Positions 9,924 to 19,952 are shown, numbered from the stretch's first letter. The stretch is 64,000 bases of DNA from Floricoccus tropicus (GCF_001832905.1 NZ_MKIR01000012.1:329965-393964), one strand, 5' to 3'. Numbers and translations are program-made. The notes: generated from the letters alone by a model not told the origin.

Positions 9924-10131
9924 CGTCTTCCTTCTTTCTATTTTGGTAGTCAAAAAGTTCGTCGACTGTTACATCAAGGAAACGTGCTAGTTTGAAAGCC
10001 AAAGCAAGCTCTGGGTCATACTTGTCATTTTCAATGGCATTAATAGTTTGACGACTTACGTGAGTAAGACGTGCTAAATCTTCTTGTGAAAATTTCATTC
10101 TCTTACGATAATCTTTTATCCTATTTTTCAT
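9853..10131 (-). CDS. XRE-family HTH regulator, first gene of the fhu operon
   Basis: A small DNA-binding protein of 92 residues. Residues 1-62 form a Cro/CI-type helix-turn-helix (SQEDLARLTHVSRQTINAIE, then LARFLDVTVDELFDY), like the 65-70-residue YozG-type regulators. The last 23 or so residues are encoded inside fhuC in another frame and look non-conserved, with two Cys and two Trp. The ribosome-binding site GGAGG is strong. The position suggests a local repressor of the iron-uptake genes acting on the GTAAAA repeats upstream; this is inference. Confidence 0.85.
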   Translation of the reverse strand: MKNRIKDYRKRMKFSQEDLARLTHVSRQTINAIENDKYDPELALAFKLARFLDVTVDELFDYQNRKKEDDVLWCSKYHCELWEQQSDTGSLA

Positions 10132-10152
10132 TTTACACCTCCGATTTCATTT

Positions 10153-10197
10153 GTTTTACCACATAATAAGTAAAACACTTTTTACATTTTTAGTCAA
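10153..10197 (-). promoter_or_regulatory. promoter and repeated GTAAAA/TTTTAC operator of the fhu operon
   Basis: On the minus strand TTGACT (10192-10197) and TTTACT 17 bases on form a plausible promoter. GTAAAA-AGTG-TTTTAC (10170-10185) is a perfect 6-bp inverted repeat lying in the spacer/-10 area, and a further GTAAAAC copy (10153-10159) makes a second inverted pair with 10170-10176. Such spacing fits a dimeric XRE repressor. The promoter call is moderate; the repeats are directly visible. Confidence 0.5.
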
Positions 10198-10212
10198 TAT
10201 TATCAGAAAATA

Positions 10213-10234
10213 AAAACAGAACTAGTCTGCTTTT
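10213..10234 (-). terminator. terminator after gatB
   Basis: A 9-bp stem (AAAAGCAGA / TTCTGTTTT on the minus strand) with a 4-base loop, followed by a T-rich stretch, just downstream of the gatB stop. Confidence 0.6.
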
Positions 10235-10246
10235 ATCTTTATTATA

Positions 10247-11680
10247 TTATAATTTAGCTAATTCTTCTTGCAATAAGCTTTGAAGAACTTGTGGGTTTGC
10301 TTGTCCTTTAGTTGCTTTCATAAGTTGTCCAATAAAGGCCTTGGCAGCATTTGAGTTACCACCTTTATAGTCGTTAACAATCTTTTCGTTGTTAGCAAAT
10401 ACTTCTTGAATAATAGGAACAAGGACGGCTGGATCTGAAATTTGAATAAGTCCTGCAGATTTGACATATTCTTCAGCACTACCACCTTCTTTAGCTAGGT
10501 GTACAAATACTTTTTTAGCCATCTTGCTTGATATAGTTCCGTCAGCAATCAACTTCAACATTTCTACTAAGTTTTCAGGAGTAAGTTCAATCTCAGCTAA
10601 TTCTTTTGATTCAGAGTTTAAATACTGAGCAACTTCACCTTGCAACCAGTTAGAAATTAATTTTGCATCTCCACCTAACTCAACTGATTTTTCAAAGAAA
10701 TCAGATACTTCTTTGTTAGCTGTAATTTGAGTAGCATCATAATCAGATAAACCAAGTTCTGATGTATATTTAGCACGACGTTCTTTAGGGAATGATGGAA
10801 GAGATTTACGAACATCTTCAATCCATTCATCTTCAATTTCAAAACGTGGTAGATCAGGTTCTGGGAAGTAACGGTAATCACTTGATCCTTCTTTAACACG
10901 CATCAATAATGTTTCACCCGTTGATTCATCATAACGACGTGTTTCTTGTTGGATAAGTCCACCTGAACGAAGAACTTTAGCTTGTCTATCAACCTCATAA
11001 GCAAGACCTTTACGAACAAAGTTAAATGAATTCAAGTTTTTAAGTTCAGTTTTTGTACCAAATTCTTCTTGTCCATATGGGCGAAGAGAAATATTGGCAT
11101 CAACACGCATCGAACCTTCTTCCATCTTAACATCAGAAATTCCAGTATATTGGATAATTTCTTTAAGAGCTGTTAAGTAAGCATATGCTTCTTCTGGGCT
11201 TCTCATATCAGCTTCAGATACAATCTCAATAAGTGGAGTTCCTTGGCGGTTTAAATCAACATAAGAATATCCATCAGTTCCGTGAGTATTCTTACCTGCA
11301 TCTTCTTCTAAGTGAGCACGTTCAATACGAATATTTTTCTTAGTACCGTCTTCTAATTCAATTTCAATTGATCCATTATATCCAATTGGCTCATCAAATT
11401 GAGAAATTTGGTATGCTTTGGGATTATCAGGATAGAAATAGTTTTTACGGTCAAAATGCATTGATTGGTGAATGTCCATGTTAAGAGCAAGAGCAGCTTT
11501 TATACCATAATCAATAACTCCACGGTTCATAACTGGAAGCATACCAGGATATCCCCAGTCAACGATGTTAGTGTTTGTATTTGGATCAGCACCAAAGTGG
11601 GCAGGTGCTGTTGAAAATATTTTAGAATTTGTTTTTAATTCGACATGGACCTCAAGTCCAATGACTGTTTCAAAGTTCAT
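10247..11680 (-). CDS. gatB: Asp-tRNA(Asn)/Glu-tRNA(Gln) amidotransferase subunit B
   Basis: GatB recognises misacylated Glu-tRNA(Gln) (or Asp-tRNA(Asn)) and activates the carboxyl group so that GatA-derived ammonia can amidate it. The 477 residues include the N-terminal GatB/E kinase-like domain ([28 protein letters not shown]) and the C-terminal YqeY-like tail ([18 protein letters not shown]). It is the last gene of gatCAB, 14 bases after gatA, followed by a terminator. Length and motifs are normal. Confidence 0.97.
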   Translation of the reverse strand: MNFETVIGLEVHVELKTNSKIFSTAPAHFGADPNTNTNIVDWGYPGMLPVMNRGVIDYGIKAALALNMDIHQSMHFDRKNYFYPDNPKAYQISQFDEPIGYNGSIEIELEDGTKKNIRIERAHLEEDAGKNTHGTDGYSYVDLNRQGTPLIEIVSEADMRSPEEAYAYLTALKEIIQYTGISDVKMEEGSMRVDANISLRPYGQEEFGTKTELKNLNSFNFVRKGLAYEVDRQAKVLRSGGLIQQETRRYDESTGETLLMRVKEGSSDYRYFPEPDLPRFEIEDEWIEDVRKSLPSFPKERRAKYTSELGLSDYDATQITANKEVSDFFEKSVELGGDAKLISNWLQGEVAQYLNSESKELAEIELTPENLVEMLKLIADGTISSKMAKKVFVHLAKEGGSAEEYVKSAGLIQISDPAVLVPIIQEVFANNEKIVNDYKGGNSNAAKAFIGQLMKATKGQANPQVLQSLLQEELAKL

Positions 11681-11694
11681 TTAAGAAGTCCTTT

Positions 11695-13140
11695 CTATTC
11701 AAAAATTACTGGTTTATTTTTATGGAAGTCAGTTGTTGCTTCAAATGCCGCTGCAACTTGATAAATTGTTTCTTCATCAAATGCTTTACCAATCAATTGC
11801 ATACCAACTGGTAATCCATCTACGCTACCTGCAGGAATACTAATTCCTGGAAGTCCAGCCAAGTTAACTGGAATAGTAAGAAGGTCAGCTAAATACATTG
11901 CAACTGGATCATGAGATTGAGTTCCAAGGTCATAAGCAACACTTGGTGCTGTTGGTCCAAGGATTAAATCATAGTCTTCAAAAACTTTAGCAAAATCATC
12001 CATGATTAATGTACGAACTTGCCCTGCTTTTTTAAAGTATGCATCATAATATCCTGATGATAGACTAAATGTACCTAGCATGATACGACGTTTAACTTCT
12101 TCACCAAAACCTTGGCTACGTGATTTAACATACACATCTTCAAGATTTTCAATATCTTCAGCACGGTATCCATAACGAATTCCATCAAATCTTTGTAAGT
12201 TTGACGATGCTTCACTTGAAGCAATAATATAGTAAACAGCAACACCGTATTTTGAATGAGGAAGACTTACCTCATCAATGATTGCTCCAAGACTTTCAAG
12301 ATGTTTAGCAGCTGCTTGAATTTGTTCTTTTACCTTTTCATCAATACCTGGTCCAAAATATTCTTTTGGTAAGGCAATCTTAAGTCCTTTAATATCTTTA
12401 CCAATTTTACTTGTAAAGTCAGGTACCTCAACTTTTGATGAAGTTGAATCTTTTGCATCATATCCTGAGATTGCTCCAAGTAAATGTGCGTTATCTTCAA
12501 CATTTTGAGAAAATGGTCCAATTTGGTCCAACGAAGAACCAAAAGCAATAAGACCAAAACGTGAAATACGTCCATAAGTTGGTTTCATACCTACAACTCC
12601 ATTAAATGAAGCTGGTTGTCTGATTGAACCACCGGTGTCAGAACCTAGTGATAGTAACACTTGGTTAGATGCTACTGCAGTAGCTGAACCACCTGATGAA
12701 CCACCAGGAACTTTAGTCTCATCCCAAGCATTTTTTGTAGTTTTAAATGCTGAATTTTCAGTAGAACCACCCATAGCAAATTCGTCCATGTTAGTCTTAC
12801 CAACGATAACCATATCACTTGCATGCAATTTGTCTACAGAAGATGCATTGTAGATTGGGTTAAAGTTATAAAGCATTTTACTTGCCGCAGTTGTGATAAT
12901 ATCTTTTGTCACAATATTATCTTTAACCGCAATCGGAATACCTGCTAATATATTGCTAGCGTCAATTCCCTTCTCATCGATTGCTTTAGCAGTCGCAAGA
13001 GCTTCATCTTCAGTAATTAATAGGAATGAATCAACCTTGTCTTCACGACTTTTAATCCCAGCAAGCGTTTCTTGAGTAAGTTCTAACGCTGAAATTTCTT
13101 TATTTACTAATTTATCATGTAATTCTTTAATAGTTGCCAT
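11695..13140 (-). CDS. gatA: Asp-tRNA(Asn)/Glu-tRNA(Gln) amidotransferase subunit A
   Basis: GatA is the glutaminase/amidase that releases ammonia for the GatB reaction. The 481 residues carry the amidase-signature triad: Lys in AVKDNIVT, the cis-Ser in the glycine-serine loop [14 protein letters not shown], and the nucleophilic Ser in [12 protein letters not shown]. Its ATG shares one base with the gatC stop (TAATG), giving translational coupling. An intact GatCAB means this organism makes Gln-tRNA, and perhaps Asn-tRNA, by the indirect route. Confidence 0.97.
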   Translation of the reverse strand: MATIKELHDKLVNKEISALELTQETLAGIKSREDKVDSFLLITEDEALATAKAIDEKGIDASNILAGIPIAVKDNIVTKDIITTAASKMLYNFNPIYNASSVDKLHASDMVIVGKTNMDEFAMGGSTENSAFKTTKNAWDETKVPGGSSGGSATAVASNQVLLSLGSDTGGSIRQPASFNGVVGMKPTYGRISRFGLIAFGSSLDQIGPFSQNVEDNAHLLGAISGYDAKDSTSSKVEVPDFTSKIGKDIKGLKIALPKEYFGPGIDEKVKEQIQAAAKHLESLGAIIDEVSLPHSKYGVAVYYIIASSEASSNLQRFDGIRYGYRAEDIENLEDVYVKSRSQGFGEEVKRRIMLGTFSLSSGYYDAYFKKAGQVRTLIMDDFAKVFEDYDLILGPTAPSVAYDLGTQSHDPVAMYLADLLTIPVNLAGLPGISIPAGSVDGLPVGMQLIGKAFDEETIYQVAAAFEATTDFHKNKPVIFE

Positions 13141-13445
13141 TATGCGTCACCTCCACCATCAAGAATTGCAGGAACTTTAATAAATCCATCTTCACTTTCA
13201 GGCACATTTCTCATAAGTTCATCACGATTCCAACCTGGAGTTGAAACATCTTCTCTCATAAAGTTAGTATTATTTGCTACATTTGATGTAAATTCAACAC
13301 CTTCAGTGTCCACCTCATTAAGCAAATCAATCATTTCAATAATTTTACCAAGTTGCTCTGCGTATGCAGTAACTTCTTGATCATCAAATTCTAATTTCGA
13401 AAGATTCGCAACATGGCGAACTTCTTCTTCAGTAATTTTACTCAT
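13140..13445 (-). CDS. gatC: Asp-tRNA(Asn)/Glu-tRNA(Gln) amidotransferase subunit C
   Basis: A 101-residue linker subunit that wraps and stabilises GatA and GatB. The family start [20 protein letters not shown] and the motif VPAILDGG near the end are present. GGAGAAGT precedes the ATG. It heads gatCAB; a TATAAT at 13477-13482 (minus strand) is a likely -10 element. The 215-base gap back to aspS holds no gene but contains an imperfect large hairpin (see the separate entry). Confidence 0.94.
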   Translation of the reverse strand: MSKITEEEVRHVANLSKLEFDDQEVTAYAEQLGKIIEMIDLLNEVDTEGVEFTSNVANNTNFMREDVSTPGWNRDELMRNVPESEDGFIKVPAILDGGGDA

Positions 13446-13537
13446 TACTTCTCCTATTTCTATTTAAATATTCATTATTATAGTAAGTCCTTCTTTTGGA
13501 AAAAAGTATTTCACTTACTTGATACAAATGATATCTT

Positions 13538-13585
13538 CATTAAGTTACCAATATAGGTGTATTAATTATATAAGTAACTTTAATG
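13538..13585 (-). other. long imperfect hairpin upstream of gatC
   Basis: CATTAAGTTAC and GTAACTTTAATG can pair over 11 bp with one bulged T, with a nested ATATA/TATAT pair inside. It lies between the aspS stop and the gatC promoter region and has no T run on either side, so it does not look like a terminator. Its role is unknown. Confidence 0.4.
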
Positions 13586-13660
13586 CTTATATTCTACCAA
13601 AATTTTCCCTTCATATATAGAATTATTGTTCAAATTATATATATTCAAGGCAGAAATTAT

Positions 13661-15409
13661 TTATTTAAGGGCAATATTAAGATCACTCAGTTGGTATTCA
13701 TCTACTGAACTTGGAGATTCTAACATCAAATCTCGACCAACTCCATTTTTTGGAAATGCCATTACTTCACGAATATTTTCTTCACCAGCCAGAAGCATCA
13801 CTAATCTATCGAGACCTAAAGCAAGTCCACCGTGAGGAGGGAAACCATATTCTAATGCTTCTAAGAAGAAACCAAAATCACGTTCATAGTCTGAAGCATC
13901 CATTCCTAATAATTGGAACATTGCTTCCTGCATGTCTCTTTCATGAATTCTAAGACTTCCACCACCAATTTCATAACCATTTAAAACAATATCATAAGCA
14001 TATGACTTAACTGTTTCAGGGCTTGCCTTTAGCTCATCAGCACTACCTACAGTTGCTTGAGTAAAGGGATGATGCATTGCCTGGTAGCGTCCTTCTTCTT
14101 CATTGTATTCAAGAAGTGGCCAATCAGTTACCCAAAGAAAATTAAGTTTAGTTGGATCGATTAAATCTAATTTTTTGGCCAAACGAAGTCTTAAGGCACC
14201 GAGAGCTTGTTGAACTTTATCCTTTCTCCCAGTGACGAAAAAGATTAAGTCTCCATCTTTTGCATCTAAAGCTTGAAGAACTTGGGCATTAGATTCCTTA
14301 AACGTTGATTTCATACCTCCTGAAATTATGCCATCTTCAACTGGGGCAGTCGCAAATGATGTAATCCCAAATTCCATCATTGCTTGCTTAATATTTCCAA
14401 GCTCTTTATTAGAAAATTTTCCTGAGCCTTGAGGTAGATTTATTGCTTGAATACTACCATTTTTTTCTTTTAAAGCTTTGGTAATAAAAAGAATTTTACT
14501 ATCTTTTTCAATTTCAGTTAAATCAACCAATTCTAATCCAAATCTTGTATCCGGTTTATCAGATCCAAACCTCGTCATTGCTTCATCATATGAAATTTCA
14601 GGAAATTTATCCTCAATTTCAATACCTTTAGATTTTTTCACAACTTCCTTAAGCATTGACTCAACAAGATTTTGGATGTCCTCTTGCTTTACAAAACTCA
14701 TTTCAAGGTCAACTTGGGTAAATTCAGGCTGTCTATCACCACGCAAGTCTTCATCTCGGAAACATCTTACTATTTGATAATATCTATCAAAACCAGCACC
14801 CATCAAAAGTTGTTTCAACATTTGAGGACTTTGTGGTAGAGCGTAAAATTGATTCTTCTGTAATCTACTTGGAACAAGAAAATCACGCGCTCCTTCTGGA
14901 GTTGACTTAGTTAGATAAGGAGTTTCAATATCAACAAATGATTCCGAATTTAGATATTCTCTAATAGCTGTCGTAACCTTATGTCTTAACATAATATTAG
15001 ATGTCATTTTTTCACGTCGAAGGTCAAGATAGCGATATTTTTGTCTTATTTCGTCACCAGTATGTGAGTATGCATCAAGCTCAAAAGGTAAGTCTTTACT
15101 TTGAGAAATAAGTTTTATCTTTTCAGCTTTTAACTCTACTTGTCCTGATTTCAAATGATGATTAACAAATTTAGCATCTCTTTCCACCAATAAACCAGTA
15201 ACTTCAATAATACTTTCTCTTTTTAATTCATGAACCATATCAAAATCAGCTGATGATTCATCAACAAAGACTTGTAAAATCCCAGCACGGTCACGTAATT
15301 CAATAAATGCCAATTTCCCATGATCACGTATATTAGCGACCCACCCCTGAACTGTTACTGTTTTTCCAACTTGCTCTAAACTATAATCACCTACAAAAAT
15401 CTTACTCAT
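13661..15409 (-). CDS. aspS: aspartyl-tRNA synthetase
   Basis: A class II aminoacyl-tRNA synthetase charging tRNA with aspartate; with GatCAB present it may also charge tRNA(Asn). The start is the ATG giving MSKIFVGDYSL with AAGGAGG upstream; an upstream extension is ignored. The 582 residues have the N-terminal OB anticodon-binding domain, motif 2 (FRDEDLRGDRQPEFTQ), the bacterial GAD insertion and motif 3 (GGLALGLDRLVMLLAG). A T-box leader controls it. Its position between codY and gatCAB links aspartate charging with the amidation step. Confidence 0.96.
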   Translation of the reverse strand: MSKIFVGDYSLEQVGKTVTVQGWVANIRDHGKLAFIELRDRAGILQVFVDESSADFDMVHELKRESIIEVTGLLVERDAKFVNHHLKSGQVELKAEKIKLISQSKDLPFELDAYSHTGDEIRQKYRYLDLRREKMTSNIMLRHKVTTAIREYLNSESFVDIETPYLTKSTPEGARDFLVPSRLQKNQFYALPQSPQMLKQLLMGAGFDRYYQIVRCFRDEDLRGDRQPEFTQVDLEMSFVKQEDIQNLVESMLKEVVKKSKGIEIEDKFPEISYDEAMTRFGSDKPDTRFGLELVDLTEIEKDSKILFITKALKEKNGSIQAINLPQGSGKFSNKELGNIKQAMMEFGITSFATAPVEDGIISGGMKSTFKESNAQVLQALDAKDGDLIFFVTGRKDKVQQALGALRLRLAKKLDLIDPTKLNFLWVTDWPLLEYNEEEGRYQAMHHPFTQATVGSADELKASPETVKSYAYDIVLNGYEIGGGSLRIHERDMQEAMFQLLGMDASDYERDFGFFLEALEYGFPPHGGLALGLDRLVMLLAGEENIREVMAFPKNGVGRDLMLESPSSVDEYQLSDLNIALK

Positions 15410-15435
15410 ATTGTCCTCCTTCGTTAATTTTTTAT

Positions 15436-15640
15436 AAAAAAAGACCACGTCTTCATCCTACTCATAGGACGAAATTCGTGGTACCACCTAAATTTAAGAC
15501 TATCATTTCATTTTATGAAGCGATAAATCTTATCTCTTATCTTAACGCGATTAACGTCCATGTTTTTAGCATGAATCTAAAGTGTGTTTTTCAATAAATT
15601 TAAATATGTACTTTCCAGCAGCTGTACACTCTCTAAAATT
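15436..15640 (-). promoter_or_regulatory. T-box leader (Asp-specific) of aspS
   Basis: On the minus strand a Stem I start (AGAGAGTG, near 15630) is followed by a candidate specifier GAC (15556-15558). The T-box core AGGTGGTACCACG lies at 15477-15490, then a terminator with CCACG/CGTGG at its base (15445-15481) and a run of seven T. Uncharged tRNA(Asp) should favour the antiterminator and read-through into aspS. The T-box and terminator are clear; the specifier assignment is by codon and position only. Confidence 0.88.
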
Positions 15641-15674
15641 TTCATTTATTTACTCTTACTTATTATTGATTTTT

Positions 15675-16478
15675 TTAAAAATTACGTTCTTTCAATTTGT
15701 CATAAATTCCGTCATTTACGACTTTAAGATAAGTACCCTTCATACCGAGCGAACGGCTTTCGATAATCCCAGCACTTTCTAGCTTGCGTAGAGCATTTAC
15801 AATAACTGAGCGAGTAATCCCAATCTTATCGGCAACTACACTTGCAGTTAATCGTCCTTCAGTTCCACCAAGCTCTTCTAAGATAGCATTTACTGCCTTA
15901 ATTTCAGAATATGATAATGTATTAACAGCCATAGCTACTGCAGTTTGTTTACGGATATCATCTTCCATATTATCCATTTTAATATATGAAAGTTGAACAC
16001 CGATTACTGTAGTTGCAAGTTCAATAAGAACTAAATCGTCTTCGTTAAATTCGCTATCATTTTTCCAGATAATAAACGTTCCCAAACGTTCACCACCACC
16101 ATAAATAGGTGCAATAGTTGTTAATCCTTTTGGAAACTCATCTTTAGCTTCATCAGGGAAAATAGATAATTTAGCATTTACATCTAAATTAGCTTCCACA
16201 TCATAAACACGAGTTGTTTGAACAACATAGTCTTTAGGGAATTTACGTGTATCAAAGAATTCTTCAACACGATCGTTATTTGTTTTGTACGGCATTGCGT
16301 AGCCTAATAGGTTACCATCAGTATCTATAACACAAGCATTACAGTCAATAACCTCAGCAATACGGGCTGTCATTTCCTTATAAGGCAAAATATCATTTTC
16401 GTTAGCATTTAACCCTGTAATATCCCCATCTTGCAGGATTGCAGTAATTTTTCTTGTTTTTTCTAGTAAAGAAGCCAT
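15675..16478 (-). CDS. codY: GTP- and branched-chain amino-acid-sensing global repressor CodY
   Basis: CodY represses amino-acid uptake and biosynthesis genes when isoleucine, leucine, valine (and in some species GTP) are plentiful. The 267 residues have an N-terminal GAF effector domain and a C-terminal winged helix-turn-helix ([25 protein letters not shown]), the most conserved part of the family. It is transcribed away from the Nudix gene. A CodY-box just upstream of its promoter implies autoregulation. It is followed by the aspS T-box leader. Confidence 0.97.
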   Translation of the reverse strand: MASLLEKTRKITAILQDGDITGLNANENDILPYKEMTARIAEVIDCNACVIDTDGNLLGYAMPYKTNNDRVEEFFDTRKFPKDYVVQTTRVYDVEANLDVNAKLSIFPDEAKDEFPKGLTTIAPIYGGGERLGTFIIWKNDSEFNEDDLVLIELATTVIGVQLSYIKMDNMEDDIRKQTAVAMAVNTLSYSEIKAVNAILEELGGTEGRLTASVVADKIGITRSVIVNALRKLESAGIIESRSLGMKGTYLKVVNDGIYDKLKERNF

Positions 16479-16507
16479 AGTTTCTCCTTAGCATTTAATT
16501 TCGTCTA

Positions 16508-16536
16508 ATTATAACAACAATTGATCACAAATGCAA
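16508..16536 (-). promoter_or_regulatory. codY promoter
   Basis: TTGCAT (16531-16536), a 17-base spacer and a perfect TATAAT (16508-16513), read on the minus strand, form a good vegetative promoter about 30 bases before the codY start. Confidence 0.75.
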
Positions 16537-16538
16537 GT

Positions 16539-16553
16539 AATTTTCTGAATATT
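16539..16553. promoter_or_regulatory. CodY-binding box (14 of 15 matches)
   Basis: AATATTCAGAAAATT on the minus strand differs from the established CodY consensus AATTTTCWGAAAATT at one base. It lies directly upstream of the -35 of codY, and also between codY and the divergent Nudix gene, so autoregulation is expected. Confidence 0.8.
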
Positions 16554-16646
16554 ATCTATTAAACAACAGAAGTAATATTTTGTTTTTTTAAAAAGTATTT
16601 ATTTTGTTTTTATGATATTATTAAATCAACAATACAGGAGGTTTTC

Positions 16647-17159
16647 ATGTTAAATAATTTTCACGATGCTTTTGGCGTTTATGGAATCATTCATCAAAAC
16701 GACCAAATATTAGTAATCAAAAAAAATGCTGGACCTTATATCAACAGATATGACTTGCCAGGTGGTAGTCAAGAATCTGGTGAAAGTTTAGCTGATACCT
16801 TAATCAGAGAAATTGAAGAAGAAACAGCAATTATTGCTGAAAAATTTCAACAAATCGGAATAACGAATTTTATTTTTCCGTGGGAATACGAAGACAAAAA
16901 TATGAACAATCATTTAGCTGTGTTCTATAATGTAAATCAATTTAGTGGTAAACCCCGGATGGATGCAATAAATTTCGATGGTCAAGATTCATTAGGTGCA
17001 CTTTGGCTTCCAATCACTTCTATTAATTCTAGCAACGCTTCGTTGCCATTGCTAAAGGCAAAAGATTTTCTCGAAAATAATAAATTTAATAGTAAATCTT
17101 GGCGACTTAAACATTGGGAAGTATTAGAAAAACCAACTTATCACTCTTCCGTATTCTAA
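16647..17159 (+). CDS. Nudix hydrolase
   Basis: A 170-residue pyrophosphohydrolase of unknown substrate. The Nudix box is present (GGSQESGESLADTLI, then REIEEETAI), though the usual Gly near its end is Ala. AGGAGG lies before the ATG. It is divergent from codY, with the CodY box between them, so CodY might influence it too. A bidirectional terminator follows. The substrate (oxidised nucleotide, ADP-ribose or other) cannot be told. Confidence 0.88.
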   Translation: MLNNFHDAFGVYGIIHQNDQILVIKKNAGPYINRYDLPGGSQESGESLADTLIREIEEETAIIAEKFQQIGITNFIFPWEYEDKNMNNHLAVFYNVNQFSGKPRMDAINFDGQDSLGALWLPITSINSSNASLPLLKAKDFLENNKFNSKSWRLKHWEVLEKPTYHSSVF

Positions 17160-17174
17160 CAATTTATTTAGAAC

Positions 17175-17212
17175 AAATAATCCATTGGAGTTTTAACTCT
17201 AATGGATTATTT
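17175..17212. terminator. bidirectional terminator between the Nudix and aminotransferase genes
   Basis: An 18-bp stem (12 perfect outer pairs AAATAATCCATT/AATGGATTATTT plus inner pairs) has a TTTT-containing run on the right and an A-rich left flank. It can serve the converging genes on both strands. Confidence 0.85.
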
Positions 17213-17217
17213 TTGTT

Positions 17218-18435
17218 TTAAAATTGCTTATAATGTGACAAAAAGTCTGTCATTTTTTCTTGAATTTTTGAAAGCTCATCTACTCTTGGTAAATAAACTA
17301 TCCTGAAATGATCTGGTTGATTCCAATTAAAACCACGGCCATGAACAAGAAGAATTTTTTTCTCCTTTAAGAAATCTAATGCGAATTGTTCGTCATCATT
17401 TATATTGTACATTTGAGTATCAATTTTAGGGAAGATGTAGAAAGCAGCCTTGGGTTTCACAGCTGTAATTCCTGGTATATCATTCATAGCGTTATATATG
17501 AATTCTCTTTGCTCATATACTCTTCCACCAGGCAAAAGAAGTTTATCAACAGACTGTGTTCCACCAAGAGAAGTTTGAACAATTTGTTGAGCTAATACAT
17601 TTGAACATAGGCGCATACTTGCCAACATATTCAAACCTTCAATATATCCTTTAACCCTTGATTTATTACCTGATAAGACCATCCAACCCACACGAAATCC
17701 AGCGACTCTGTGTGATTTTGATAGTCCATTTAATGTAACAACGAATAAATCTGGAGCCAGAGTTGCAATTGGAATATGTTGCAGCCCATCCATCACTAAG
17801 CGATCATAAATTTCGTCTGAAAAAATAATTAAATTATTTTGGCGAGCAATTTCAACTATCTCCTCTAGTATTTCTTTAGGATAAAGAGCTCCTGTCGGAT
17901 TATTTGGATTTATTAAAACTATTGCTTTAGTATTTGACGTAATTTTTGATTTAATATCTGCAATATCTGGATTCCATTCAGCCTGCTCATCACATATGTA
18001 ATGAACAGCATTTCCACCAGCAAGTGTTACTGCAGCAGTCCATAACGGATAATCAGGCATTGGAACAAGAACCTCATCACCATTATTTAAAAGGCCCTGC
18101 ATACACATAACTATTAATTCACTAACACCATTTCCAGTATAAATATCATTGACATCTACATTTGGAAAGCCTTTTAATTGACAGTATTGCATAATTGCCT
18201 TGCGAGCTGAAAAAAGACCTTTAGAATTACTGTAACCTTCTGAATCTCTTGCGTGGATAATTAAATCTCTGATTACTTCATCTGGTGCTGTAAAGCCAAA
18301 TTCTGCCGGATTACCTGTATTTAATCGCAATATCTTTTCTCCGTTAGCTATCATTCGATCCGCTTCATCTAAAACAGGGCCTCTAATATCATAACTCACA
18401 TGTTCTAATTTATCTGATTTTTCGAAATTTTTCAT
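17218..18435 (-). CDS. pyridoxal-phosphate aminotransferase, AlaA-like
   Basis: A class I aminotransferase of 405 residues, closest in pattern to the AlaA-type alanine/glutamate transaminases. The PLP lysine lies in LNGLSKSHRVAGFRVGW. The fold-type I landmarks NPNNPTGALY and SDEIYDRL bind the cofactor and substrate. It lies on the codY side of the chromosome, a neighbourhood conserved in streptococci and lactococci, which fits a role in the alanine/pyruvate pool. Substrate is inferred from family resemblance. Confidence 0.88.
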   Translation of the reverse strand: MKNFEKSDKLEHVSYDIRGPVLDEADRMIANGEKILRLNTGNPAEFGFTAPDEVIRDLIIHARDSEGYSNSKGLFSARKAIMQYCQLKGFPNVDVNDIYTGNGVSELIVMCMQGLLNNGDEVLVPMPDYPLWTAAVTLAGGNAVHYICDEQAEWNPDIADIKSKITSNTKAIVLINPNNPTGALYPKEILEEIVEIARQNNLIIFSDEIYDRLVMDGLQHIPIATLAPDLFVVTLNGLSKSHRVAGFRVGWMVLSGNKSRVKGYIEGLNMLASMRLCSNVLAQQIVQTSLGGTQSVDKLLLPGGRVYEQREFIYNAMNDIPGITAVKPKAAFYIFPKIDTQMYNINDDEQFALDFLKEKKILLVHGRGFNWNQPDHFRIVYLPRVDELSKIQEKMTDFLSHYKQF

Positions 18436-18516
18436 AGACCACCTCTTTATTCTTTAACTTATTTTAAACTGAAAGGTATCTTTTTTCAAATAAATTTATA
18501 TCATAAAATAAATATT

Positions 18517-19805
18517 ATGACAGAAAACAATAAAATTAGCCATTTAAATGGTATCGATTCGTGGAAAAGAAATTTTTATATTCTCTTCACTGGTCAGCAA
18601 CTTTCGACATTTACTAGTATGATTGTACAATATTCATTGATTTGGTATCTGACTGATAAATCAAAGAGTCCCACGATACTTGCTATAAGTACAATTATGG
18701 CCTTCCTTCCAGGTATCTTTATTTCTCCATTTATTGGGCCGTTGATTGATAAAATCAATAAAAAGATTCTATTAATAGCTAGCGACTGGATTGTAGCCTT
18801 TTCAGCTATCATTTTAGCCCTTATTGGTCAAGGTGGAAATTTACCTTTCTGGATGATTTGCTTAGCACTTTTTATTCGTAGCCTTGCTGGAACTGTCCAA
18901 ACTCCCACAACACAATCTATCATTCCAACCTTAGTTCCAGAGGATTTTGTTCCCAAAGTTGGAGGGCTAAACGGCGCTTTTAACTCAGCTTCAATGCTTG
19001 TTACACCTGCTATTGGTGCATTTTTTATGGAATAATGCCAATCTCCCAAATCATGTTAATTGATGTATTAGGTGCAGTTTTTGGAACAATAGCAGTTTTA
19101 ATGATTAAAATTGTTAGTTTTCAAGAAGAAAATAAGAACGAATCATACATAAAAGAATTAACTGAAGGATTTAATCTCGTTCGATCAAATAAGTCAATAT
19201 TTCAATTTACCATAATTATTACTCTAATTATGATGTTTTCAATGCCTGGATTCAGTTTATATCCCTTAATTACAACTGAACATTTCAAAGGAACTATCTC
19301 TGACGCAAGCTATGTAGAAGTTGCTTAGGCTACTGGCTCACTGATCGGTGGTGCAATCATTGGGTTTGTCGGAAATACAAAAAAACGATTAACTAAGGGA
19401 GTACTTTGGTTTACTCTTGCTGGTATCTCATTTATTATTATGGGACTGCTTCCAAGTGATAGAAATAATTTGTGGTACTTTTTAGCCCTGCAAGTACCTG
19501 CAGGTATTGGCTATATGGCGACAAATGGATTATTCATTTCTATAGTTCAACAAGCATACCCAGCCGAACAAACTGGAAGAGTAATGTCAATAAGTATGTC
19601 ATTGACCTCATTAGCTTCGCCTATTGGTCTTATATTTGCAGGACCTGCTGCTGAAAAATTAGGAATTCCAGCATTACTTATTATTTCTGGCGCGAGCATT
19701 CTTCTTGGAAATATTTTTTGTTTAAAACTACCTAAGGTAAAGCAATTAGATTATATAAAAATAAAGACTAATGCAGGAAGTTTTTCAGATGAAAATATTG
19801 ATTAA
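18517..19805 (+). pseudogene. MFS efflux transporter of the Mef (macrolide exporter-like) type, broken
   Basis: Three ORF pieces form one 12-helix MFS transporter that resembles Mef-type exporters (early motif FIGPLIDKINKK; later GSLIGGAIIGFVGN). Two lesions break it. A missing T in a six-T run at 19021-19026 shifts the frame after GAFF; adding one T would read on as YGIMPISQ. An in-frame TAG (19326-19328) lies where Mef homologues have an aromatic residue. The fragments then run in one frame to the end. A single homopolymer change could be a reading error, but the stop codon makes a true pseudogene likely. Confidence 0.85.
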
Positions 19806-19808
19806 AAT

Positions 19809-19854
19809 AAAAACACACTTTAGATTTATCTTAATAAATTTGAAGTGTGTTTTT
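19809..19854. terminator. terminator after the Mef-like pseudogene
   Basis: A perfect 12-bp stem AAAAACACACTT/AAGTGTGTTTTT, extended by an inner AGATTTAT/ATAAATTT pairing, ends in a T run. It starts just after the transporter remnant and precedes the prs promoter. Confidence 0.85.
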
Positions 19855-19909
19855 TATGGCGACTTAGTTAAAGATTTTTTTCAATTTACTGGGAATAAAT
19901 ACCATTTTT

Positions 19910-19918
19910 TGATAGAAT
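19910..19918 (+). promoter_or_regulatory. prs extended -10 promoter
   Basis: TGATAGAAT is an extended -10 element (TGnTAGAAT), 35 bases before the prs start codon. A -35 element is not obvious. Confidence 0.45.
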
Positions 19919-19952
19919 AATATATATATTGCTTTCTAGAAGGAGAATAACA

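Noticed and set aside
9853..9953. Frameshift fusing the XRE gene and fhuC
   Set aside because: Both have good ribosome-binding sites, complete domains and stops; overlap explains the data.
15571..15600. An 18-base sequence (AAAAACACACTTTAGATT) shared by the aspS leader and the terminator at 19809
   Set aside because: AT-rich sequence of this length can match by chance in 64 kb; no other sign of a mobile repeat.
19440..19805. Independent gene starting inside the Mef remnant
   Set aside because: It is the frame of the preceding piece after a stop codon, with no ribosome-binding site of its own.
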